Source of the DNA: Spirochaetaceae bacterium
GTDB taxonomy: Bacteria; Spirochaetota; Spirochaetia; Treponematales; Breznakiellaceae
Assembly: GCA_031284295.1 (NCBI GenBank)
Contig: JAITAE010000106.1
Span: 1 to 8,877, forward strand
Length of the DNA: 8,877 nucleotides
Direction: 5' to 3'
Shown here: in pieces, positions 1-4,900 of the stretch
Layout: the number at the start of each line of letters is the position of its first letter
How positions within the stretch are numbered: position 1 is the first letter of the stretch
The notes under the pieces: generated by a model
Told to the model about the DNA's origin: nothing
What the model saw: only the letters and a program-made list of their open reading frames with translations
The model's database searches: none
Program-made: the position numbers and the translations under genes

Positions 1-40
1 GTATTAAACCAGACGGTATTATAAATTTCCGCACCCGATC

Positions 41-114
41 GAGCCTCCGTTCAAACTAATACAACGCTTAAGATACCGCGCCGCAAATTTTGCGCGCTTG
101 CCGCGCGGAGGCTC
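41..114. repeat. 9-bp inverted repeat enclosing palindromic DNA
   Basis: GAGCCTCCG at 41-49 is the exact reverse complement of CGGAGGCTC at 106-114. Between them lie GCAAA-T-TTTGC (a near-perfect palindrome around 83-93) and GCGCG-cttgc-CGCGC just before the right arm. The whole could fold as a long interrupted cruciform or RNA stem. Its function is unknown. Confidence 0.55.
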
Positions 115-153
115 ATTCAGGCCCGCCCGGCGGCTCATTCAGGCCCGCCCGGC
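110..153. repeat. Perfect 22-bp tandem duplication
   Basis: Two identical 22-bp units lie head to tail at 110-131 and 132-153. Each starts GGCTCATTCAGG and ends GCCCGGC, and GGCTTA follows as the start of a third, diverged copy. The unit core GGC(C)TCATTCA recurs at 1716-1725 on the other side of the lipoprotein gene. The zero divergence suggests recent slippage or active spread of a small repeat. Confidence 0.85.
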
Positions 154-172
154 GGCTTAAATAGAGTTGTTT

Positions 173-188
173 GGAAACTTCAGTTTCC
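173..188. repeat. Hairpin GGAAAC-TTCA-GTTTCC
   Basis: A perfect 6-bp stem (173-178 with 183-188) closes a 4-nt loop. There is no T-tract on either strand, so it is not an obvious terminator. It is the first of three closely spaced hairpins. Confidence 0.6.
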
Positions 189-210
189 GCGCCAACTTCC
201 ATTAAAAAAC

Positions 211-244
211 GCAGTTGTGTAAGGCTTTTAGCCTGAAAAACTGC
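211..244. repeat. Two-tier hairpin
   Basis: An outer stem GCAGTT (211-216) pairs with AACTGC (239-244), and an inner stem AGGCT (222-226) pairs with AGCCT (230-234) around a TTT loop. The two stems nest with small internal loops, as in a structured RNA or a repeat element. No function is evident. Confidence 0.55.
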
Positions 245-254
245 AAGACTGTGA

Positions 255-273
255 GATAACCAACCGGGTTATC
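255..273. repeat. Hairpin GATAACC-AACCG-GGTTATC
   Basis: A perfect 7-bp stem lies at 255-261 and 267-273, with a 5-nt loop. It sits 10 nt after the two-tier hairpin. No T-tract follows on either strand. Confidence 0.6.
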
Positions 274-314
274 GAACAAGTCTAATATTGCTTTGTAGTC
301 AAAAACCGTACACT

Positions 315-359
315 GATTACACGGCCTTTTCATTCAGAACACCCGAAATCCGTGTAATC
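315..359. repeat. 10-bp inverted repeat with 25-nt loop
   Basis: GATTACACGG (315-324) is the exact reverse complement of CCGTGTAATC (350-359). The spacing suits a large hairpin or two binding half-sites. It lies beyond the terminator of the minus-strand lipoprotein gene and matches no RNA family I recognise. Confidence 0.6.
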
Positions 360-395
360 TATGGACAATACCTCTTGAGTTACCGCGCATGCGCT

Positions 396-429
396 AAAAG
401 TCCGACGGGCTTTGATGCGGATTCGGACT
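396..429 (-). terminator. Probable intrinsic terminator of the lipoprotein gene
   Basis: Read on the minus strand, AGTCCGA (429-423) pairs perfectly with TCGGACT (405-399) around a 17-nt loop that holds a further possible GC/GC pair, and TTTT follows at once. The stem overlaps the stop codon of the lipoprotein gene. The short U-tract and long loop make it a moderate rather than strong terminator. Confidence 0.5.
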
Positions 430-1486
430 ACTTTCCTTGATAGCGTTTATCACTGTTTTTTTCACCGGGTGTAGCTTTACTTGTATCGCAGATGTACCAG
501 TCCGACAATGTGTTGCTGTCTGTCGCTGTTTCGTCCCGGCAGAGAGTGCGCGTTGCCGTTGTTTTATCGTTGACAACCGAGTCCGTATAGCCGGGCGATT
601 TAACAGGTTTGCCATCTTTGCTAAACCATGCGCCCTGCTTTGCCAGCAATTCGGCGGCTTTGGCAAGCGTTTTGTTCTTTGCCCAGGCATCCGAACTATC
701 AGCGACTACAAGCGCGTCTATGATCTTGTCATCCTGGTCAACAAGGTAAATAACGTCCGCCTTATGCAGGGTCTTTTCGTTACCCCCCACCCAGAGGTCG
801 CGGGCAGTATCGCTTACATCATCATCTTTGCTTGCTTTCGCGGACGACAGATCGAGTTTATCTCCGAGTTCGTCTTTAGCTGTGTCCCCTTCTTTCGTGC
901 GCATATGCAGCACTATGTAGTCACCGGCCTTAACTTCCGCCTGAGGGAATTCATAGACCGGCTCGTCCATGCTCGTACTTGCCACAAACAGGCGCATCGC
1001 GCCCAAGTTTCCGTCCGCTTCGGCACGCAGTTCTATAAACTCCAGCGTATATATCCCATTGGAGTTTTTGCCGTAATCAAACCGTACCTCGTTCAGTTTG
1101 AGCGCCGGTAGCCGGTTGTTCCGTGTTTTGAACGGGACAAGCAGGTTCAGGCTGTTACCGTCCGCATCTTCCACCAACAGATCGGCCGTAATGCTCATGC
1201 CGCCGGAATGGTCCCCAGCGAACTTGAGCGTGACTATCAACGCATATTCATCCTCCGGGAATGGCTCAAACCTCACAGCTTCATCAACATAGGCCTCAAG
1301 CACCTTAACCGGCACGGAAAACTGAAATTCAACCTCCGCGCCCGAGACAGCCTTGTACGATATGAACACGGGCGCGTTGGCGCCCACACCCAAAATCTTG
1401 TTGATTGCAGCATCATCCTCGCACGACTGCAGTATGACGCACAGCAGTGTAAACGCAAAAAACAGTGCAAAAAATTCTTTTCTCAT
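428..1486 (-). CDS. Lipoprotein with a C-terminal lamin-tail-like region
   Basis: This 352-residue protein probably sits, lipid-anchored, on an envelope surface. Residues 1-21 are a typical lipoprotein signal (R-K, a hydrophobic stretch, then L-Q-S) with the lipidated cysteine at 22, followed by acidic residues. Residues about 40-125 look like a beta-sandwich domain. Residues about 129-345 show the pattern of an LTD (lamin-tail) domain: L-N-E-V at 131-134, E-F-I-E-L at 149-153, K-A-G-D-Y-I-V-L at 186-193, a D-V-I-Y-L-V-D strand at 244-250, and the closing T-P-G-x-x-N at 339-344. LTD proteins are often surface-bound or linked to binding or nuclease modules, but no catalytic domain is seen here. 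An upstream in-frame GTG (1498) exists, but GGAGG at 1493-1497 lies 6 nt before the ATG at 1486, so that ATG is the better start. It is monocistronic, divergent from the transporter operon, and unlikely to act with it. The function is unknown. Confidence 0.82.
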   Translation of the reverse strand: MRKEFFALFFAFTLLCVILQSCEDDAAINKILGVGANAPVFISYKAVSGAEVEFQFSVPVKVLEAYVDEAVRFEPFPEDEYALIVTLKFAGDHSGGMSITADLLVEDADGNSLNLLVPFKTRNNRLPALKLNEVRFDYGKNSNGIYTLEFIELRAEADGNLGAMRLFVASTSMDEPVYEFPQAEVKAGDYIVLHMRTKEGDTAKDELGDKLDLSSAKASKDDDVSDTARDLWVGGNEKTLHKADVIYLVDQDDKIIDALVVADSSDAWAKNKTLAKAAELLAKQGAWFSKDGKPVKSPGYTDSVVNDKTTATRTLCRDETATDSNTLSDWYICDTSKATPGEKNSDKRYQGK

Positions 1487-1561
1487 AATATCCTCCACTA
1501 ATAATTAAATGGACGTGCAAGCAGTGCCTTGCCTTGTTTTTTCGTAAAAAGATCGGCAAAA

Positions 1562-1575
1562 ATGACATTTGTCAT
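1562..1575. promoter_or_regulatory. 14-bp palindrome, possible operator
   Basis: ATGACA-TT-TGTCAT is a perfect dyad with 6-bp arms and a 2-bp centre, about 76 bp upstream of the lipoprotein start codon. Its size and spacing suit a dimeric regulator. No regulator gene is in the window and I cannot assign a family. Confidence 0.35.
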
Positions 1576-1698
1576 ATACAACACCTTCCGCACAGGATAT
1601 TCCCGCAGAGTAAAACATACGGCCCTGAAAAACTGTGATAATCGGTATGCTTCCCGCGGATCAGCCGCCGCAAGCCCTCCCTCAAGGACGACTCGACA

Positions 1699-1718
1699 GC
1701 CGCCCGCCTAGCGGCGGC
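1699..1718. repeat. GC-rich hairpin linked to the CTCATTCA repeat
   Basis: GCCGCC (1699-1704) pairs with GGCGGC (1713-1718) around an 8-nt loop. It is followed by CTCATTCATC, close to the GGCGGCTCATTCAGG core of the tandem repeat at 110-153. No T-run follows, so it is more likely a repeat element than a terminator. Confidence 0.5.
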
Positions 1719-1750
1719 CTCATTCATCATTCTGAAAGAGGTTGTTTTTC

Positions 1751-1918
1751 ATGCCTCAGACGGTACAAGCCGCTTTCCCGGCGCGCACCCTCATAAGAAT
1801 CGTTGAAGACATGGAAAATATCCGGGATAACACTGAAGCTAACAGTGTATTTAAAAGGCGGCTGGCCGCCTTGACAAAAAGTTTCAGAAATATCATAGTA
1901 GTTTCATTGGAATTATAA
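1751..1918 (+). CDS. Possible 55-residue small protein
   Basis: An ATG at 1751 opens 55 codons ending in TAA at 1916-1918, only 19 bp before the first permease gene. AAAGAGG at 1735-1741 lies 9 nt upstream as a plausible ribosome-binding site. The peptide is basic and mostly helix-like (R-T-L-I-R-I-V-E-D-M early, F-K-R-R-L in the middle, ending I-I-V-V-S-L-E-L), with no signal, cysteine or known domain. Against it, the candidate promoter of the operon lies inside its 3' end and codon evidence is weak at this length. It could be a leader peptide, a small regulator, the tail of a decayed gene, or chance. Confidence 0.33.
   Translation: MPQTVQAAFPARTLIRIVEDMENIRDNTEANSVFKRRLAALTKSFRNIIVVSLEL
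1871..1899 (+). promoter_or_regulatory. Sigma-70-like promoter of the transporter operon
   Basis: A perfect -35 box TTGACA (1871-1876) is followed after 17 bp by CATAGT (1894-1899), which matches 4 of 6 bases of the -10 consensus. Transcription would start near 1906, giving a leader of about 30 nt that includes the GGAGG of the first permease gene. It is the only convincing promoter I see upstream of the seven-gene run. Confidence 0.5.
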
Positions 1919-1937
1919 GGTAAATACCGGAGGAAAA

Positions 1938-2933
1938 ATGTCTGAAGCTAAACAGGCCCTCGTAAATGGCGGCCCGCATTTTGTCGGCTTTGACTGGAAA
2001 ATTTTGCTGCCCATACTCTCACTTGGCCTGATGCTGGCGCTACATCGGCTTTTACCGGTGTATCCGGGTTACAGACCGAAACAGCTTACCTATTTTACGG
2101 GATTTTCCTGGCTGTTGCTGGCAATTTTTGTAGTTTCGGCGCTGATAAGCCTAATTTGGGAACGGTTTGGCAGGACTCTGGCGTACAAGGCGCCGTTTTT
2201 TGCGGTAGGCTTTCTCGCGCTCAACATTTACAACCTTTTAACCCTAAAATTCGGCGTAATTCCGAGCCTTTACTTTCCGGCGCCGGAACGTATTATCGGG
2301 GTTTTTATAACGGATTGGCTCTTTTTGCTTCGTTGTCTGGTATATTCCCTCAGGCTGCTGCTGGGCGGCTTCCTGCTGGGCGCGCTTACCGGGGTGCTGA
2401 CCGGCACGGTGATCGGCTGGAGCCCGCGCTTTAACTACTGGGTGATGCCGTTTATTAGGGTTGTGGGGCCCATCCCGTCCACAGCGTGGATACCGATAGC
2501 CCTGGTCGTGTTTTTTAAGCCGACAAGCGCAAGTGTTTTTCTTATAGCGCTGGGAGTTTGGTTCCCGACCACCGTGCTGACAAGTTCCGGCATTATGAAT
2601 GTCCGCAAAACTTACTTTGAGGTTTCCAGCACGCTTGGCGCGACTGCGCTCAGGAATATACTTACGATCGCGCTTCCCGCCGCCGCGCCGAGCGTGTTTA
2701 CCGGCCTTTTCAACGGGACATCGGCCTGTTTCCTGACCTTAATGGCGGCGGAAATGATCGGCTGCAAATTCGGCATAGGCTGGTACATAAACTGGCAGCG
2801 TGAAACACTGGCCTATGCCAATGTGTATGCGGCTCTCATCATCATTGCTCTCACATTTTCGTTCCTGATCGGCCTGCAATTCAGAATTCGCAACAGGGTT
2901 TTGAGCTGGCAAAAAGGCACTATACGCTGGTAG
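1938..2933 (+). CDS. ABC transporter permease, NitT/TauT/SsuC type, N-terminally extended
   Basis: This is the inner-membrane channel subunit of a binding-protein-dependent importer, first gene of the operon. The family core starts around residue 108 (I-P-S-L-Y-F-P-A-P). V-G-P-I-P-S-T-A-W-I-P at 176-186 is the motif usual for SsuC/TauC permeases. The cytoplasmic EAA loop that docks on the ATPase spans about 228-257 (E228, G234-A235, then L246-P247). At 331 residues it is about 70-80 longer than typical SsuC. The extra N-terminal part carries about three hydrophobic segments (roughly 21-40, 55-74, 84-104). The start is set by GGAGG at 1929-1933, 4 nt before the ATG. Nine bases separate it from the next gene, and the ribosome-binding site of that gene follows the stop TAG. 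The partner ATPase is the next gene by position; the transported substrate is unknown. Confidence 0.93.
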   Translation: MSEAKQALVNGGPHFVGFDWKILLPILSLGLMLALHRLLPVYPGYRPKQLTYFTGFSWLLLAIFVVSALISLIWERFGRTLAYKAPFFAVGFLALNIYNLLTLKFGVIPSLYFPAPERIIGVFITDWLFLLRCLVYSLRLLLGGFLLGALTGVLTGTVIGWSPRFNYWVMPFIRVVGPIPSTAWIPIALVVFFKPTSASVFLIALGVWFPTTVLTSSGIMNVRKTYFEVSSTLGATALRNILTIALPAAAPSVFTGLFNGTSACFLTLMAAEMIGCKFGIGWYINWQRETLAYANVYAALIIIALTFSFLIGLQFRIRNRVLSWQKGTIRW

Positions 2934-2942
2934 GGGTGAACA

Positions 2943-3728
2943 ATGGCGGAATTCGGACTGATAGAAATAGAGGCGGTTCTTAAAACATTCCCGCAGAATG
3001 ACGGAACCGAGATGACTGTACTTAACAATGTGGATTTACGTTTCGAGCCGGGCGAGTTTGTCTCGTTGATAGGGCCGTCCGGCTGCGGCAAATCGACATT
3101 GTTGCGCCTGATCGCGGGCCTCGCCCTGCCGGACGGGGGAAGGCTTACGCTGGACGGAAAGACCATAAGCGAGCCGGGCTATGAGCGGGGCCTGGTGTTT
3201 CAGGACCCGACGTTGTTTCCGTGGATGACTATCTACGAGAATATAGCTTACGGCCTCCGTGCCCGTAAGGTGTACAAACAGGAAAAACACAGCATCCCGG
3301 AATACTTCCGTCTTGTAGGCCTGGAAGGTTTTGAAAAGGCATACCCGCACCATCTTTCCGGCGGCATGGCCCAGCGGGCCGCTCTGGCGCGGACGCTGGT
3401 AAACCGGCCAAAGGTGCTGCTGCTGGACGAACCGCTTGGGGCGCTCGACGCGTTTACACGTATGAGTATGCAGGACGAGATACTGAAGATTTGGCAGCAA
3501 CATCGGATGACAACCGTGATGGTAACGCACGATGTGGACGAGGCCATATTCATGGCAACCCGCATCGTTGTGATGTCTGCCCGTCCCGCGAAGATTGAAA
3601 AGCTGATAAATGTAGAGATAGGGAGGCCGCGGCGCAGGGACGATCCTGAATTTCTGGATCTGCGCGCAAAAATCCTGCGCATCCTGCACTTTGCGGGCAA
3701 GGGCGCGGATCTGGAGTACCAGCTTTAG
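2943..3728 (+). CDS. ABC transporter ATPase subunit, NitT/TauT/SsuB type
   Basis: This cytoplasmic ATPase of 261 residues powers the importer whose permease lies just upstream. All nucleotide-binding motifs are intact: Walker A G-P-S-G-C-G-K-S at 44-51, Q-loop glutamine 87 within V-F-Q-D, signature L-S-G-G-M-A-Q-R at 138-145, Walker B V-L-L-L-D-E-P at 158-164 with catalytic Glu163, D-loop G-A-L-D at 166-169, and switch histidine 196. The F-P-W-M segment at 92-95 after the Q-loop is typical of the SsuB/TauB/NrtD group. Length and start match the family, and GGGGTG lies just before the ATG. There is no C-terminal regulatory domain, unlike NrtC-type fusions. It is highly similar in layout to the second ATPase of this operon but clearly diverged from it. 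Confidence 0.95.
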   Translation: MAEFGLIEIEAVLKTFPQNDGTEMTVLNNVDLRFEPGEFVSLIGPSGCGKSTLLRLIAGLALPDGGRLTLDGKTISEPGYERGLVFQDPTLFPWMTIYENIAYGLRARKVYKQEKHSIPEYFRLVGLEGFEKAYPHHLSGGMAQRAALARTLVNRPKVLLLDEPLGALDAFTRMSMQDEILKIWQQHRMTTVMVTHDVDEAIFMATRIVVMSARPAKIEKLINVEIGRPRRRDDPEFLDLRAKILRILHFAGKGADLEYQL

Positions 3729-3740
3729 CCGGGGCGTATT

Positions 3741-3761
3741 CCGCCGGCGCGGGCCGGGCGG
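3741..3761 (+). repeat. Strong GC hairpin after the first ATPase gene
   Basis: CCGCCGGC (3741-3748) pairs with GCC and GGCGG (3753-3755, 3757-3761), leaving one bulged G and a GCGG loop. It starts 12 nt after the stop codon. Without a U-tract it is more likely an mRNA 3'-end stabiliser or repeat element than a terminator. Confidence 0.5.
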
Positions 3762-3807
3762 CGCACCCATATCAGTAAGAGGCTTAGGCTTCGACAAAAC
3801 AGGTTTA

Positions 3808-3851
3808 ATGGGACTTGTACCCATAAAACACGGGACTTGAGCCCGTAAAAC
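3808..3851 (+). repeat. Two tandem 22-nt hairpin units with covarying stems
   Basis: Unit 1 (3808-3829) folds as ATGGG / CCCAT and unit 2 (3830-3851) as ACGGG / CCCGT. Both have 7-nt loops starting ACTTG, and both are followed by AAAAC. The T-A pair of the first stem is a C-G pair in the second, a compensatory change that argues for selection on the fold. The second unit ends 8 nt before the AGGAG site of the binding-protein gene, so it could tune its translation or mRNA stability, or bind a protein. Confidence 0.7.
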
Positions 3852-3870
3852 ATATCATTAGGAGTAAAGT

Positions 3871-4881
3871 ATGAAAAGAATTACAATTTTGTTTCTGTTG
3901 GTTTCCCTCGCGTTTAACGCCGTATTCGCAACCGGAGGGAAGGATAAGGAGAGCGGCGGCGGGTACACGTTCAAAGTGGGCTTCGCCGTTACGTCAACCT
4001 TGTGCGCGGCGCCGTTCTACATCGCGATAGCGAAGGACTATTTCGGTAACGAGGGTCTCAAATGGGAACGGATCAACATCGGAGACGGCGAGACGATGAA
4101 CCTGCTCACCACGGGCCAGGTTGACGGGACGAATAGCCTGCTCGCCACACTGATACAGCCGCTTGCGAACGGCCTTGACGTGCAGATTCCGCTTGCGCTG
4201 CATACCGGCTGTATCAAGGTGCTTGTGAAGCCCGGTTCCGCCATCAAAACGCCCGCCGACCTGAAAGGCAAGACTATTGGAGCGGCCAGCCCGAGCGCGA
4301 GCCCGACCATCATAGCAAAACGCTACCTCGCAAACGCGGGTTTCCGGGTGGAGGGTGAGAATCCGGACGTGCAGTTTATCTTCCAAAGCGCCGCCGAGCT
4401 GCCGCTGCTGCTTGAGCGCGGCGTGGTTGACGCGATCGCGCTTAATGATCCCAGCGCCCAGATCGTAGAGAACGACGGACGCGGCGTCGCGATCATCAAC
4501 ACCGCCACTGACGACTACCTGAAAGATGAATTTTGCTGCGTCGTCGCCGTGCGTACCGAAACCTTAAAGAATCATGCGGAGGAAACGGCAAAATTTCTGC
4601 GGGCCATACAGAAGGCCGCACAATATGTCCAGGAAAATCCTGAGGAGAGCGCGCAAATTTTGGCAGCCAACAAGTTCGTTCCCGGCGACCCCATTATAAA
4701 CGGTCAGATTCTGAAGACTTACGACTACCGCGCGTCCGTCAGCCAGGCGCTTCCCGCGATACAGAGGAACTCTGGCGACCTGCAAAAACTGGGTCTCCTG
4801 GCAAAGGACGTTGACGTTGGCGCGCTTGCCAAAAACACGTTTGTAGAGGTTCACGGCGTACCGGATTCGCTTTATCACTAA
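3871..4881 (+). CDS. Periplasmic ABC substrate-binding protein 1, NMT1/SsuA-like, four cysteines
   Basis: This 336-residue exported protein should capture the ligand and deliver it to one of the two permeases. Residues 1-20 are a Sec signal with likely cleavage after V-F-A20, giving a mature start T-G-G, a pattern common in treponemes. The fold is that of the NMT1/SsuA/TauA family: an A-P-F-Y-I-A segment near 46-52, L-K-G-K-T-I-G at 131-137, and V-V-D-A-I-A at 185-190. It is unusual in having Cys45, Cys114 (in H-T-G-C, 111-114) and an adjacent pair Cys222-Cys223 in F-C-C-V. These lie where family members form the ligand cleft and hinge, so I infer a thiol-, metal- or metalloid-related ligand. 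AGGAG 6 nt before the ATG sets the start. The tandem hairpins just upstream may raise its expression. The next gene encodes a second, diverged binding protein. The substrate is not known. Confidence 0.9.
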   Translation: MKRITILFLLVSLAFNAVFATGGKDKESGGGYTFKVGFAVTSTLCAAPFYIAIAKDYFGNEGLKWERINIGDGETMNLLTTGQVDGTNSLLATLIQPLANGLDVQIPLALHTGCIKVLVKPGSAIKTPADLKGKTIGAASPSASPTIIAKRYLANAGFRVEGENPDVQFIFQSAAELPLLLERGVVDAIALNDPSAQIVENDGRGVAIINTATDDYLKDEFCCVVAVRTETLKNHAEETAKFLRAIQKAAQYVQENPEESAQILAANKFVPGDPIINGQILKTYDYRASVSQALPAIQRNSGDLQKLGLLAKDVDVGALAKNTFVEVHGVPDSLYH

Positions 4882-4900
4882 TGTTTTGGAGGATTTTGTT

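Larger units (their letters stand above)
1..427. other. Gene-less, hairpin- and repeat-rich intergenic region
   Basis: I see no credible coding region on either strand in this stretch. It contains a 9-bp inverted repeat (41-49 GAGCCTCCG with 106-114 CGGAGGCTC) enclosing smaller palindromic pieces, a 22-bp tandem duplication, and hairpins at 173-188, 211-244, 255-273 and 315-359. A perfect 10-bp palindrome, GCGCATGCGC, lies at 385-394. The density of stems is far above what a spacer needs and resembles clustered intergenic repeat elements. No tRNA or rRNA was recognised. Confidence 0.7.
1487..1937. other. Divergent intergenic region between lipoprotein gene and operon
   Basis: This 451-bp gap separates two divergent transcription units. 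It holds a 14-bp palindrome near the lipoprotein side, a GC-rich hairpin at 1699-1718, a possible 55-codon ORF (1751-1918) and a good rightward promoter (1871-1899). I saw no clean promoter for the lipoprotein gene; only weak AT-rich -10-like stretches lie before its ribosome-binding site. No recognised riboswitch was found. Confidence 0.6.
3729..3870 (+). other. Structured intercistronic region before the first binding-protein gene
   Basis: This 142-bp gap is by far the longest inside the operon. It holds a strong GC hairpin (3741-3761), two tandem hairpins (3808-3851) and the AGGAG ribosome-binding site of the next gene (3860-3864). None of the stems is followed by a T-tract, so read-through is expected. 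Such structures between membrane-component and binding-protein genes often stabilise or process mRNA so that the binding protein is made in excess; that role is inferred here. Confidence 0.55.

Noticed and set aside
110..153. CRISPR array
   Set aside because: The two 22-bp units abut with no spacers and no cas gene is in the window. The 21-bp repeats at 8682-8744 also lack spacers.
394..1501. Overlapping plus- and minus-strand reading frames across the lipoprotein gene (for example 437-1111 plus, 1098-1292 plus, 1208-1501 plus)
   Set aside because: They are antisense or frame-shifted shadows of the lipoprotein gene, lack ribosome-binding sites and show no domain logic.
1529..1711. 60-residue plus-strand frame in the divergent intergenic region
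   Set aside because: No ribosome-binding site, composition without domain signs, and its end runs through a GC hairpin; most likely chance.
3036..3824. Long minus-strand frame opposite the first ATPase gene
   Set aside because: Antisense shadow of a GC-rich coding sequence; the plus-strand gene has all ATPase motifs.
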